Notes under the pieces: generated by a model
The model's database searches: none
Seen by the model: the letters and a program-made list of their open reading frames with translations, nothing else
What the model was told of the DNA's origin: nothing
Part shown: piece by piece, positions 26,099 to 35,471 of the stretch
Layout: each line of letters starts with the position of its first letter
Position numbering within the stretch: position 1 is the stretch's first letter
NCBI GenBank assembly: GCA_946183415.1
Contig: CAMHAM010000012.1
Location: forward strand, 1 to 64,000
Origin: an uncultured Prevotella sp.
GTDB lineage: Bacteria > Bacteroidota > Bacteroidia > Bacteroidales > Bacteroidaceae
Reading direction: 5' to 3'
Length of the DNA: 64,000 nucleotides
Program-made: the position numbers and the translations under genes

Positions 26099-27115
26099 AT
26101 GAATAAAATCAAACGAAATATCCTCCTATTTGTGACTATCTTTATAGTCATGCTGATCATTGCGGGAACAGCATTCTGGGCCTTTAGTCAGGCACTGCGC
26201 GCTGAGACTAACGTGCGCTACACGGGTACGGCTCTGATTGTATCGGAAAAGTTGACCAAGACCATCAGGACCATGGAGGCTAACGCCAGGAACGTCTTCG
26301 ACGAGGTGGAAAGGCACCTCGACTCGCCTGCGACGGTGGAGAAAGCCCTGATGAGCAAGAGCTTGACGAACCCTGACGTGAGGGGATATTTCACAGCCTT
26401 CCGCCCAGACTATTTCAAGGAGAAAGGCAGATGGTATGAACCCTACGTGCATCAGAACCAGAAAGGCAAGTTCGAACTGACACAGGTAGGATCAGCGCGC
26501 CACGACTACACAAAGTCGGAATGGTACACTCAGGCTGAAAAGATCACGATAAACTTCTGGTCGGAACCATATTATTACTACGACGGGACGAACATCAGCG
26601 GCCACTACTGCACATTTATAAAACCCATCTTCGACGACAAGGGCATGATGGCCTGCGTGGGAGGAGCCGACATCACACTGGAGTGGCTCAGCAATGAGCT
26701 GCTGCTGATCGATGAGGACATCAGGACCGACGAGCAATTGAACAGGCATCCTCTGACTAGAGGGCTCGAATTCTACTCGGTGGTCATCGACGATGACGGC
26801 AGCTGCATAGCGCATCCCGAAGGCAGGAACGTGCCAGTCAAGGACATTGGCGTACTCATGAATATGAACAACAGAAAGAACGGCGTGACAGAAATGGATA
26901 TCGACGGAGTGGCCTCTACCCTCTTTTATGTGCCCATCGAGGGGATGGACTGGTCAGTGGCTGTCATCGTACCAAGGAAAGATATAGAGAGGCCTTTCGT
27001 CTATGCTGGCATCGCCCTACTGCTACTTGCTATCATAGGCTCTGTTATCGTATGGATCGTTTGTCGTCGTATCACAGCTGGCTATAAATATGAAAGAGTT
27101 TATCAGACAATATAA
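26099..27115 (+). CDS. Membrane-bound cache-domain sensor without output domain
   Basis: 338 residues: an N-terminal membrane helix (about 10-32), a periplasmic double-cache (dCache_1-like) domain with the typical RWYEPYV, SEWYTQAEK and FWSEPYYYYDG segments, a C-terminal helix (about 300-322), and only some 15 cytosolic residues. Cache domains bind small molecules and normally signal to a kinase, phosphatase or chemotaxis module. None follows in this protein or in the next one. It overlaps the next gene by 26 bases in a different frame, so the pair is translationally coupled or derives from one frameshifted ancestor. Confidence 0.8.
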   Translation: MNKIKRNILLFVTIFIVMLIIAGTAFWAFSQALRAETNVRYTGTALIVSEKLTKTIRTMEANARNVFDEVERHLDSPATVEKALMSKSLTNPDVRGYFTAFRPDYFKEKGRWYEPYVHQNQKGKFELTQVGSARHDYTKSEWYTQAEKITINFWSEPYYYYDGTNISGHYCTFIKPIFDDKGMMACVGGADITLEWLSNELLLIDEDIRTDEQLNRHPLTRGLEFYSVVIDDDGSCIAHPEGRNVPVKDIGVLMNMNNRKNGVTEMDIDGVASTLFYVPIEGMDWSVAVIVPRKDIERPFVYAGIALLLLAIIGSVIVWIVCRRITAGYKYERVYQTI

Positions 27116-29009
27116 GCTGACCATCGGTGGGCTGTCGCTGTTGCTGGCGGTGATATTGGGCGTAATGTTCTATTTCGCCCATACAGCTCTGCAGAAAGAG
27201 TCGATGAACGATGCACAGCAGACGCTGGAGAGTGTGGCACAGAGTATCGACAACATAATGCTGGGCGTTGAGCAGGCTTCGGGCAACATCTATCTCGACA
27301 TGGTGATGCATCTCGACGAGCCGGAGCGGATGGAAACCTACTGCCAGAGACTCGTTGAGTGTGATCCCGACATCGCCGGATGCATGATAGCCTTCAAGCC
27401 CGGCTACTATCCAGGCAGGGAACTGACTATGAGCTACGTGCATCGCAACAGGGACATGAATGCCATCGGCAGGGCGACGGAACTCGTCGCTGCCAACACT
27501 TTCACCGAGCGACCATATACGGAGCAGAGATGGTTTACGGGAACAATGGAGAAAAAGACCGTGAACTGGCTGTCCCTGAAGGGTGACCAGACTGAGGAAG
27601 AGCCACTTGTGGCCTTCTGCTTGCCCATCTTCGACCGCACCGGCGAAAGCGTGGGGGTCATGGCAGTCACCGTGCCGACGGTGGAGTTCTCGGATATTGT
27701 GCTCGCGGCCCGGCCTTCTGAGCACGCCTACTGCGCACTGATTGACCGTTACGGCACGTTTATCGTGAATCCAGACACAGAGAAGCTGTCGAGCCTGACA
27801 CCCTTTGCCAAGAACGACGGCAACGTGGATTACAGGCTGCTGGAGACAATCGAAATGATGACGGCAGGCATGAGCGGCAGTAAGACCTTCAGCAGAGACG
27901 GACAAGAATGGCGTGCTTTCTTCAAGCCTTTCCAGAGAGAGAAGATGCAAGACCGTGCTGAGAGTGATCTGGGCTGGAGCGTAGCTGTAGTATTCCCGGA
28001 GAGCGATGTAAACCTTTTGTACTACACGATGTTTTTCATAGTGGTGCTGATTGCTGTCATCGGTATGGCACTCTTCGTGATACTGAGCAGATGGGCCATC
28101 AGAAAACGACTGACCAAGAAACCTACGCTCACCATCGCGCTGATGGCCGTACCCGTGTATGTCCTATCGCTAGGCTTGCTCTACAACCAGTCGCGCTACC
28201 TGTTGCACCAGGAGTCGATAGAGTATGCCAACAGCATTCTTGATACTGCACTATACCGCATAACCAACTACATGAGAACCATCGAGACAGCCACTAATGC
28301 CAATGCCTGGATGCTTGAAGACGACCTGACACCCGAGAACATCGAAAGCATTTCGAACCGCATCGTGAACCTGAATCACCACGTATTGAGCAATTCGGTA
28401 TTCATCAAACCTCGCACGTTAGACCAATACAAGGACCGGTTCTCAGTCTACACCGTGAACCAAGGCGACACAGTGGTGACGTTTGTAGAACCAGAATTCG
28501 ACTATCTCAACAGACTGTTCTACACACTGCCGATGGAGTCAGGCAAAGCCTGCTGGGTGGATCCTTTTACCGAATACACAGAAGGACGGATAGACCAGAA
28601 TCAGGCTATTGCCAGCTACTGTCGGCCTCTGAAGAATGAGGACAACGGCGTCATACTAGGTGTGACAACCTCCGACCTCGCATTCAACAAACTGGATCAG
28701 GTCATTAGTTCCGACCTGAAGCGTTATCCGGGATCGTTCTTTGTCATGCTGAACAAGGAGGGGCGCTACCTGATGCACATTGATCCGACTCGAGTGTTCA
28801 GGAAATCGATCTTCACGGATGTAGACCCCACCAAGAATGCAGACATCATAAAGCTTGGCCGGCAGATGATTTCTCGACAAGAAGGGGCTGTGCACATCGA
28901 GTATCGCGGCGAGAGGTATCACGTAATCTACAAGCCAATACCAGACAGCGAATGGAGTCTGGCGCTAGCCTGCCCAGACAGCGACTTCTTTGACGGCTTC
29001 AGCAAATGA
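27090..29009 (+). CDS. Double cache-module membrane protein, apparently missing its output domain
   Basis: 639 residues: a helix at about 10-32; a first cache domain (about 35-300, with SYVHRNRD and VNWLSLKGDQ); helices at about 307-330 and 345-365; then a second cache domain running to the C-terminus (LACPDSDFFDGFSK). After the third helix the chain should be periplasmic and there is no returning helix, HAMP or catalytic domain. It looks 3'-truncated relative to cache-linked SpoIIE/PP2C or kinase proteins of the phylum. The stop is only three bases from the end of the convergent 29013 gene. It starts inside the preceding cache gene (26-base overlap). Confidence 0.8.
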   Translation: MKEFIRQYKLTIGGLSLLLAVILGVMFYFAHTALQKESMNDAQQTLESVAQSIDNIMLGVEQASGNIYLDMVMHLDEPERMETYCQRLVECDPDIAGCMIAFKPGYYPGRELTMSYVHRNRDMNAIGRATELVAANTFTERPYTEQRWFTGTMEKKTVNWLSLKGDQTEEEPLVAFCLPIFDRTGESVGVMAVTVPTVEFSDIVLAARPSEHAYCALIDRYGTFIVNPDTEKLSSLTPFAKNDGNVDYRLLETIEMMTAGMSGSKTFSRDGQEWRAFFKPFQREKMQDRAESDLGWSVAVVFPESDVNLLYYTMFFIVVLIAVIGMALFVILSRWAIRKRLTKKPTLTIALMAVPVYVLSLGLLYNQSRYLLHQESIEYANSILDTALYRITNYMRTIETATNANAWMLEDDLTPENIESISNRIVNLNHHVLSNSVFIKPRTLDQYKDRFSVYTVNQGDTVVTFVEPEFDYLNRLFYTLPMESGKACWVDPFTEYTEGRIDQNQAIASYCRPLKNEDNGVILGVTTSDLAFNKLDQVISSDLKRYPGSFFVMLNKEGRYLMHIDPTRVFRKSIFTDVDPTKNADIIKLGRQMISRQEGAVHIEYRGERYHVIYKPIPDSEWSLALACPDSDFFDGFSK

Positions 29010-29012
29010 TAA

Positions 29013-29594
29013 TCATCCGAATACGAAAATCAGCGAAGCGTAGAACTGAATCAGCATAATATAGAGAATGATAAGCGGTGCTCCCTGCTGGAGCCCGAAA
29101 GTCAGCGCATCAAAAATGTCGGTGAGCGTGCGCAGACGTCCTGATACCATACCGAAGCTAAGGGAGAGCACACACACACCAAAGCAGACAATGGGGAATA
29201 GCGCACGACTGAAGGCCGATGGGAAAAGCGAACCTGTGGCTGAAAGCAGGATGGCGTGAGGCAGAAGCGTGAGCAGGCATAAAATCACCACATATAAAAT
29301 AACGAACGCGAGACTGACACGCAAGGCTACTCGATCGCGATAGCCACGACCACGCTTCATCAGCCCACTGCGCTGCAGACAGCCCAGAGCCACCAGCAAC
29401 AGTAACAACCACACCAATAGAGGCAAGGCAAGCATATGGGTGAACTCGCCCACAAACCAGCGGATACCCTCGGAGGAGATGAGCGATCGCACGCCTTCGA
29501 GCCTCGTGGCTGAGAGGAGCCACGAGAGGATGACGAGCAGCAGCTCGGCCACTCCAAAGGCGACACACGCCAACGCTATCAGACGTTTATTCAT
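29013..29594 (-). CDS. Six-helix membrane protein, weakly AbgT-like
   Basis: A 193-residue very hydrophobic protein with about five or six helices. The start at ATG 29594 overlaps the response-regulator stop (29587-29589) by eight bases; the frame is open upstream but that would run through the regulator gene. The region SLISSEGIRWFVGEF and the C-terminal TDIFDALTFGLQQGAPLIIL recall pieces of AbgT-type transporters, which are about 500 residues. This could be a shortened relative or an unrelated protein. Coupling to the two-component genes suggests a role in the same signalling pathway. The transporter link is a weak inference. Confidence 0.6.
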   Translation of the reverse strand: MNKRLIALACVAFGVAELLLVILSWLLSATRLEGVRSLISSEGIRWFVGEFTHMLALPLLVWLLLLLVALGCLQRSGLMKRGRGYRDRVALRVSLAFVILYVVILCLLTLLPHAILLSATGSLFPSAFSRALFPIVCFGVCVLSLSFGMVSGRLRTLTDIFDALTFGLQQGAPLIILYIMLIQFYASLIFVFG

Positions 29595-30306
29595 CGTCGG
29601 GTTCGAGGTTATCAATGTCGAGAATACGTAGCTCGAGGGCACGAACAACGAGGCGTGTGGCATTGATGCCCGTAGAACCTTCTGGGAAAAGTTTCTGTAT
29701 GAGTTCGTTCTGGCGTTTCTCGAGACTCTTCACGCCAAATGGCATGCCACGAAGGTTGGTAATTTGCTCCTTCGTATAGCCTAAGGCCAGATGACGGAGG
29801 AAACGCTCATCGTACTCATCGATCTCAAAGTTGACGAGAGCCTCCTGCTTCACAAGCTGTCCGCTGACGGCAGCCTTGAAACGCTCTACAATCTTCTCGA
29901 GGATAGGTTCGTTGAACACCAGCTGCTTGCCGTCCATCACAGCAGAGACGTCGCGACGTGTCAGCAGTTCACCCGTCTTGAGGATAATACCATCGGCTCC
30001 GGCATCGAGCACATCTACCCAGAGTTTCTCGTTGAGAATCTCGCCTGTAAAGATGAGCACCTTTACATCAGGATGAAGTTCCTTGGTGTGACGACAGATC
30101 TCGACACCCACCGTAGTAGAACCGCCAAGACCCAAGTCGAGCAATACGAGGTCGGGCTTCTGCTGCTTAAGCAGTTTCCAGTAGGCTGTCTCGTTCTCAG
30201 CTGTTCCGATTACTTCAGCCTCAGGGATATCCGTGCGGACGATGCCCAAGGTGCCTTTCAATTCGAGGGGCACATCCTCAACGATAATAATTTTAAAGTT
30301 CTCCAT
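29587..30306 (-). CDS. Response regulator with C-terminal HTH
   Basis: 239 residues. The receiver domain has the acidic pair ED at 10-11, phospho-acceptor Asp57 in LVLLDLGLG, Thr in IFTGE and Lys in IILKTGE, so it is a complete phosphorylatable receiver. The C-terminal part (about 165-225, LALGYTKEQITNLRGMPFGVKSL... split by a helix) resembles a LuxR-like helix-turn-helix adapted in Bacteroidetes. It is encoded just after the hybrid-topology kinase gene (25-base gap) and is its presumed partner. Its stop overlaps the start of the 29594 membrane-protein gene. Confidence 0.88.
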   Translation of the reverse strand: MENFKIIIVEDVPLELKGTLGIVRTDIPEAEVIGTAENETAYWKLLKQQKPDLVLLDLGLGGSTTVGVEICRHTKELHPDVKVLIFTGEILNEKLWVDVLDAGADGIILKTGELLTRRDVSAVMDGKQLVFNEPILEKIVERFKAAVSGQLVKQEALVNFEIDEYDERFLRHLALGYTKEQITNLRGMPFGVKSLEKRQNELIQKLFPEGSTGINATRLVVRALELRILDIDNLEPDDE

Positions 30307-30313
30307 ATCTTTT

Positions 30314-30345
30314 CATTATTTCATTTTTACATTATTTCATTTTTA
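30314..30345 (-). repeat. Two tandem copies of a 16-bp unit at the kinase stop codon
   Basis: CATTATTTCATTTTTA occurs twice in direct succession (30314-30329 and 30330-30345). The kinase stop codon (30332-30334) lies in the second copy, so the duplicate fills most of the gap to the response regulator. Confidence 0.8.
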
Positions 30346-33300
30346 CATTTTTCCCTGACGGTAACGTCACGATGATTGTCGTCAGTCCATCTATAATTTC
30401 AGCCCTGATACCACAGGCACGACGATTGGTGGCCTCACCCAGATCACGCACAATCTGACGACAGAGCAGGAAGGGTATGTGCTCCTTCGAGGGCGTGAAG
30501 AGATTAGCGGCTTCTGCGTCGGAAAGTTTTAGCGACGACATGGGCATGTGGAGTTCGACGTACTGTGCATCCTTCTGCTTGAAGACCTCGCGAGTTGCCT
30601 GAGAGCCGTTAGCACTTTCGCCAGGAGCCGCAGCACTTTTCGCTTGCTTGCGCAGGATCTCGAGCAGGTAACGGATCATGTTCTCATCGCCGAGAATCGT
30701 CACATCGCCCTTACGGATTGGTTTCAGATGAAGCTTCGCATGCTCCACCTCTCGCATAGCCTGCTGACTGAGTACGCCATATAACTCACGATAGAAGGCG
30801 GTGACCTCGTCGAGAGAGTCTATCTCGCCAGCATCGAGCAACTGGCGAATGCGTGAGGGGTAATACATCGTCTCGTGCTTTAGGGCCGAGAGACAATTGT
30901 CAAGCACTGCATTCGACACATGGAGGTTATTGTTCTCAAGCTCTGCCTTACGCAGCTCATCGTCGAGCAGTTCTATATCAGTCTGCCGCTGCTGTTCCTT
31001 CAGGAACCGATCGTAAAGACGATGGCGGTAATAGAGCAGATAGTAGGCAGGTATGAGGGTCAGCAGGATGAGCACGAGCAGGATGATAGCGATGGTCTTA
31101 TTCGTCTGCGACTGCTGCATCGTGCGACAATAATCGCCTAAGGTGTTATCAGCCGATAGTTCCTTGAAGAGCTGGGTATAGATGCGGTTGTTATAGCTGT
31201 AAATCTGCCACTCGTGGAGTGCGAGTGCAGCCACAGCACTCTCATTGCGCATATCGAGGATAATCTGGTAGTTGGTCTTCACACTATCGTGGAACCACTT
31301 GATCTCAGGCGGCATCAGAGAGGGGTTGCCCATCGAGTGCAGGATATAGCGCCCGCGTGGATGCTGCTGGCGGTAATGCTCGTTGAGGAAATAGCGGCAG
31401 GAGTCGGCAAAGAGCAGCGTGCGCTCATAGGTGCCGTTGATATTCGAGAAATAGGCACTATCAGCATACGCACTGGCACGGGCAAGCGGATCAGCAGCAA
31501 ACGTGAAAAGTGAAGAGTGAAGAGTGAAGAATAAGAGCAATGTACGTAGGATGCCCTTGGGGAGGCGGAACATGAGGCGCGTACCTTTGCCCAGAGTGCT
31601 CGTAGCAGCGATGGTGCAGACAGAAAATATCTGCGAGAGCTTGCGATACTTCTCGATGATACCCTTGCAATTGAGCAGGCCAAAACCGTGCTCCTCACGT
31701 ATCGGCTTAGTCTCAAAGAGATGCTCGAGCTGATCTTCAGTCATACCTTTGCCCGTATCCTCGACAGCAATCTCCACATAATCCTGTCCCTCGGTAGCCG
31801 ATACATTCACGCTCCCACCTCGCTCTGTGAACTTGCGGGCATTGTCGGAGAGCGTGTTGAGCATGAAGAGCGTCAGCACTTTATCGGCCTTGACAACCGC
31901 TGATGTAGGAGCCACCTCGAAGTCGATACCATTCATCTGGAACGAGGTGCGCCCCTTGGCGAGGAGATCGAAAAGCGACTGCAGGGAGAAACTCTCAATC
32001 TTCAGACTGAGTTCGCCCTGACGCAACTGAATCCAGTAGGTCAGCACATCGTTGTAGTCGTTAATCTGATCGGTAAGCTCATGGACGTATGTCAGATCAC
32101 CTTTCTTGGGGGATCTCACCTCGTGAATGATGCGATCGATAAAGGGCGTGATGCTATTGACAAGTGAGATCTTGGCACGCTGCTCAAGATTGCGGCGTTC
32201 ACTGCTCTCTACGCGCAACAGCAGGGCTGCCAGTTCCTCCTTCTTCATATCGAGAAGGTTGTCATCAGGATTCTCGTGACTGTGCTTACGGTTCATGTGA
32301 TTGAAGAGCCACAATGAGAAGAGCAACAGTAGGATAGCGGCAATAACGGCAGCAATCATGATGTTAAGCTGTACGGCTGTCTTCTCATATTGATTGGCAC
32401 GGGCTTCGAGCTGACGATCCTGACGAGTGATCTCCTGCAAATCAAGATACAGGTTGCGGTTATAATCACTCTGAGGCTTATTATCCATAGCTGCATAGGC
32501 CACAGAGAGCTGCTCGCGGATAGAGGCTACCAGATCGGGGGCCTGATAGATGGCTGAATCAGAGAGAGCCTGTTCGAGATTGTAGAGAGCCGACTCATAA
32601 TCGCCTATCTGACGATAGCAGGAGGCAAGGGTACGATAGGCGCCTGCTATCTGATAGACATCGCCGTAATGCTCGAAGAGATAGAGTGCCGACTCTGCGA
32701 GATAGCCTGCCAGCATCTCGTCGTCGACCCTATCAGGATTGAGGAACTTCATCGCAGGCAGGTTGTCTTCGATAAGTCGCTCGCGGTATTCTGGTTCCAT
32801 CAGGTGCTCAGAGAGCGCCTCAAGGGCATTGGCGGCAAAGAAAGGCATATCAGCATTACGCGCCAACAGGAAACAGCGCATCAGATGGTCGAACTCCTGC
32901 TGGTTGATCTCTTGCTGGGAGCCCTCGGTGATGATGCCACCAGCTCCGATGTTATACATATAGTTGAGATACTGGGCCGTATCTCGCAGCACCTCGTTGG
33001 GATGGATGCGCTCAAGTGCCTCGATGCTCTGACGCTCGAGACCTACATAATAATAATAGGTGGAGTTGACAATGGCATACTCTGTTTCGGCATAAAGCAG
33101 ACAATGCCGGTCATGCTCGGAGAGCAGCTGACGCTCTTCGTCGATACGAAGGATGGCCTTATCAGCCAGCTCACGATACTCGTGGAACTCACGATTGCGC
33201 GAACGACGCTGGCAGAGACGCATCTGCTGCACATAGGCTATGAGTTGCTGCACCTGATTGTCGGAAGCCTCTATGGCTTCGTTGAGGAGTTTTTCAGCCT

Positions 33301-33535
33301 CATCATACTGCATACGGACGATATGGACGAAGGCGAGGTTGTTGAGAGCCTCTGCCCTACCCGCCTGATAACCTACAGACAGGTCGCCAGCACGTCGTGC
33401 GTAAACTTCAGCAGAATCGAGGTCGCGATAATGATAGGCATAAGATTGGGAATTCAGTTTGTCGACAGTTTGCCTATCTGGGCACGAACAAGCTGAAATG
33501 AGAATGGTTGATAATATGATTAGCCAAAATCTCAT
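30332..33535 (-). CDS. Sensor histidine kinase with two sensor/ATPase halves (DUF5112/DUF5113 type)
   Basis: 1067 residues in two halves. The first has a lipobox-like signal (ILISACSC), a periplasmic TPR-like domain (DUF5112-like, about 20-370), a helix (about 390-410) and a kinase core with N box NTLSDNARKF, G1 EDTGKGM and G2 GFGLLNCKGI. The second starts with a hydrophobic stretch (about 665-680, LLLFFTLHSSLFTF), a periplasmic DUF5113-like domain, another helix (IAIILLVLILLTLI) and a degenerate kinase-like region. The hydrophobic stretch is encoded by a GTGAAGA-type repeat (31502-31531). Partner regulator follows. The upstream gap contains only the kdgK/eda terminator, so its promoter is unclear. 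Confidence 0.82.
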   Translation of the reverse strand: MRFWLIILSTILISACSCPDRQTVDKLNSQSYAYHYRDLDSAEVYARRAGDLSVGYQAGRAEALNNLAFVHIVRMQYDEAEKLLNEAIEASDNQVQQLIAYVQQMRLCQRRSRNREFHEYRELADKAILRIDEERQLLSEHDRHCLLYAETEYAIVNSTYYYYVGLERQSIEALERIHPNEVLRDTAQYLNYMYNIGAGGIITEGSQQEINQQEFDHLMRCFLLARNADMPFFAANALEALSEHLMEPEYRERLIEDNLPAMKFLNPDRVDDEMLAGYLAESALYLFEHYGDVYQIAGAYRTLASCYRQIGDYESALYNLEQALSDSAIYQAPDLVASIREQLSVAYAAMDNKPQSDYNRNLYLDLQEITRQDRQLEARANQYEKTAVQLNIMIAAVIAAILLLLFSLWLFNHMNRKHSHENPDDNLLDMKKEELAALLLRVESSERRNLEQRAKISLVNSITPFIDRIIHEVRSPKKGDLTYVHELTDQINDYNDVLTYWIQLRQGELSLKIESFSLQSLFDLLAKGRTSFQMNGIDFEVAPTSAVVKADKVLTLFMLNTLSDNARKFTERGGSVNVSATEGQDYVEIAVEDTGKGMTEDQLEHLFETKPIREEHGFGLLNCKGIIEKYRKLSQIFSVCTIAATSTLGKGTRLMFRLPKGILRTLLLFFTLHSSLFTFAADPLARASAYADSAYFSNINGTYERTLLFADSCRYFLNEHYRQQHPRGRYILHSMGNPSLMPPEIKWFHDSVKTNYQIILDMRNESAVAALALHEWQIYSYNNRIYTQLFKELSADNTLGDYCRTMQQSQTNKTIAIILLVLILLTLIPAYYLLYYRHRLYDRFLKEQQRQTDIELLDDELRKAELENNNLHVSNAVLDNCLSALKHETMYYPSRIRQLLDAGEIDSLDEVTAFYRELYGVLSQQAMREVEHAKLHLKPIRKGDVTILGDENMIRYLLEILRKQAKSAAAPGESANGSQATREVFKQKDAQYVELHMPMSSLKLSDAEAANLFTPSKEHIPFLLCRQIVRDLGEATNRRACGIRAEIIDGLTTIIVTLPSGKNVKMK

Positions 33536-33540
33536 AAAGA

Positions 33541-33573
33541 AAAAAGTCCCCCTCGCACGTACATGCGAGGGGG
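33541..33573 (-). terminator. Terminator of the kdgK-eda operon
   Basis: CCCCCTCGCA (33548-33557) pairs perfectly with TGCGAGGGGG (33564-33573). On the minus strand the stem is followed by ACTTTTTT. It stands between eda and the sensor-kinase start at 33535, so kinase expression needs readthrough or a promoter inside eda. Confidence 0.9.
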
Positions 33574-33582
33574 CTATTTAAA

Positions 33583-34251
33583 TTATGAACGAGCATTAGC
33601 CACGTAACCGAGTGCTTCACGGCACTTGTCGGTAACGTATTGCCAGTCGCCAGCCTTCACCTTGTCTGAGGGGAAGAGCTTTGAGCCCATACCCACACAG
33701 AAGACACCAGCCTTGAACCACTTCTGGAGGTTCTCCTCCTCAGGAGCGACGCCACCAGTCACCATGATCTTTGACCAAGGCATCGGTGCCTTCAATCCCT
33801 TCACCATGTTAGGACCAACCACATCGCCTGGGAACACCTTTGTCAGGTCGCAACCCAACTCCTGAGCCTTACCGATCTCAGAAACTGTCATACAGCCTGG
33901 ACAATAAGGAATGAGGCGACGATTACATACGGGGGCGATGTCAGGATTGAGCAACGGACCCACAACGAAGCAGGCACCCAGCTGAATATACATAGCTGCT
34001 GTGGGAGCATCGACGATAGAGCCGATACCCAAAGCCAGCTCGGGACACTCCTTATCAGCCCACTTTACGAGTTCGCCGAATATCTCCTGAGCGAAGTCGC
34101 CACGATTAGTAAACTCGAAAGCACGAACGCCACCCTCGTAGCAGGCTTTCACCACATTCTTACAGGTTTCAAGATCCTTGTGATAGAAAACGGGAACCAT
34201 ACCGGTATCGCCGATCTTCTTCAAAACTGCAATCTTATCAAATTTTGCCAT
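33583..34251 (-). CDS. eda: KDPG / 4-hydroxy-2-oxoglutarate aldolase
   Basis: A class I aldolase of 222 residues that splits 2-keto-3-deoxy-6-phosphogluconate into pyruvate and glyceraldehyde 3-phosphate. The Schiff-base lysine is in [10 protein letters not shown], with the phosphate-site motif VTGGVAPE and [14 protein letters not shown] upstream. This is the last step of hexuronate breakdown through KDG. It lies 61 bases downstream of kdgK on the same strand and is divergent from the uxaA side of the locus. Confidence 0.94.
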   Translation of the reverse strand: MAKFDKIAVLKKIGDTGMVPVFYHKDLETCKNVVKACYEGGVRAFEFTNRGDFAQEIFGELVKWADKECPELALGIGSIVDAPTAAMYIQLGACFVVGPLLNPDIAPVCNRRLIPYCPGCMTVSEIGKAQELGCDLTKVFPGDVVGPNMVKGLKAPMPWSKIMVTGGVAPEEENLQKWFKAGVFCVGMGSKLFPSDKVKAGDWQYVTDKCREALGYVANARS

Positions 34252-34312
34252 GATTCTATTGTTGTTATTAGGATAGCCTAGGGTTGCCTAAGATAGCCTA
34301 TGGGTACACTAT

Positions 34313-35335
34313 TTAGCGCTGTACGCGACCGCTGGCATTTCCGCCTGCGAGAGATTCCACCTCGTCGATAGATACCAAGTTGAAGTCACCATTGATCGTA
34401 TGCTTCAGAGCAGAAGCAGCCACAGCAAACTCGAGAGCCTCGCCCTGAGTCTTCTTCGTCAGCAGACCATGAATCAGACCACCAGAGAAAGAGTCGCCAC
34501 CACCAACGCGGTCGATGATTGGGTTAATCTCATAACGCTTGCTCTGATAGAACTCCTTACCATCATAGATTAGAGCCTTCCAACCGTTGAAGGTTGCGCT
34601 GTAGCTCTCACGGAGTGTAGAAACGACATACTTGAAGCCGAACTCAGCCATCATCTGCTTGAAGATACCTTCATAGCCAGAAGCATCAGTCTTACCACCC
34701 TCTACGTCAGCATCAGGCTTGAAACCAAGACAGAGCTCAGCATCCTCCTCGTTACCGATACAAACATCGACATATTTCATCAAGGGACGCATGATAGAAA
34801 TAGCCTTCTCTGAGGTCCACAGCTTCTTGCGGAAGTTGAGGTCGACAGATACGGTGACCCCATGACGCTTTGCAGCCTCACAAGCAAGCTTCGTGAGTTC
34901 AGCAGCCTTATCGCTAATAGCCGGGGTTATTCCACTCCAGTGGAACCAGGCTGCACCTTCCATAATAGCATCGAAATCGAAATCCTGAGGATCAGCCTCT
35001 GCAATAGAAGAATGAGCACGATCATAAATCACCTTTGAGGGACGCATAGAAGCACCAGTCTCAGCATAATAGAGACCTACACGGTCGCCACCACGAGCGA
35101 TAAACTGTGTGTTCACCCCATAACGACGAAGAGCATTCACAGCAATCTGTCCGATCTCATGCTTTGGCAGCTTTGATACGAAATAAGCCTCATGTCCGTA
35201 GTTAGCTACAGAGATAGCAACGTTAGCCTCACCACCACCTGGGATGATGCGGAATGATTCACTCTGGATGAAACGGTCGTTTCCCTGTGGGGAAAGGCGG
35301 AGCATAATCTCGCCCAATGTTACGATTTTTGCCAT
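34313..35335 (-). CDS. kdgK: 2-keto-3-deoxygluconate kinase (PfkB family)
   Basis: A ribokinase/PfkB-family sugar kinase of 340 residues. The N-terminal motif GGGEANVAISVANYG and the C-terminal ATP/catalytic motif DRVGGGDSFSGGLIHG carry the base Asp. PfkB motifs alone do not fix the substrate; the KDG assignment rests on the adjacent eda and divergent uxaA, which supply the steps on either side. The promoter lies at 35383-35414 on the minus strand. Confidence 0.9.
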   Translation of the reverse strand: MAKIVTLGEIMLRLSPQGNDRFIQSESFRIIPGGGEANVAISVANYGHEAYFVSKLPKHEIGQIAVNALRRYGVNTQFIARGGDRVGLYYAETGASMRPSKVIYDRAHSSIAEADPQDFDFDAIMEGAAWFHWSGITPAISDKAAELTKLACEAAKRHGVTVSVDLNFRKKLWTSEKAISIMRPLMKYVDVCIGNEEDAELCLGFKPDADVEGGKTDASGYEGIFKQMMAEFGFKYVVSTLRESYSATFNGWKALIYDGKEFYQSKRYEINPIIDRVGGGDSFSGGLIHGLLTKKTQGEALEFAVAASALKHTINGDFNLVSIDEVESLAGGNASGRVQR

Positions 35336-35382
35336 TTTTGTTGTTTTAATTATAGATTGAACTTATTTTTCGTTTGCGACCA

Positions 35383-35414
35383 CAAAGGTATGAAGTTTTT
35401 TTCAAACTGCCAAA
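35383..35414 (-). promoter_or_regulatory. Promoter of kdgK-eda
   Basis: Minus-strand -7 TACCTTTG (plus-strand CAAAGGTA, 35383-35390) and -33 TTTG (plus-strand CAAA, 35411-35414) with a 20-base spacer, 48 bases upstream of the kdgK ATG. Confidence 0.8.
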
Positions 35415-35435
35415 TGTTTCACTAAGAAAAACATA

Positions 35436-35443
35436 CGTTAACG
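35436..35443. promoter_or_regulatory. Possible LacI-type operator half-way between divergent promoters
   Basis: The perfect palindrome CGTTAACG lies between the kdgK and lacI-type promoters. It is a plausible but short candidate site for the divergently encoded LacI-family regulator; LacI operators are usually longer, so this is tentative. Confidence 0.3.
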
Positions 35444-35471
35444 ATTTCGTCACGATTATTTTGCCAAAGTA

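Noticed and set aside
27072..27950. 292-codon minus-strand open frame
   Set aside because: Antisense to the cache-domain gene, whose domain pattern is clear; no recognisable motif in the antisense frame.
30332..33535. Sensor kinase as two genes fused by a lost stop at the repeat (31502-31531)
   Set aside because: The order of DUF5112-like then DUF5113-like halves fits single proteins I know from Bacteroidetes, so I keep one gene, while noting that the repeat encodes the joining hydrophobic segment.
35436..35443. CGTTAACG as a confident LacI operator
   Set aside because: Eight bases are too short to be sure; listed only as a low-confidence site.
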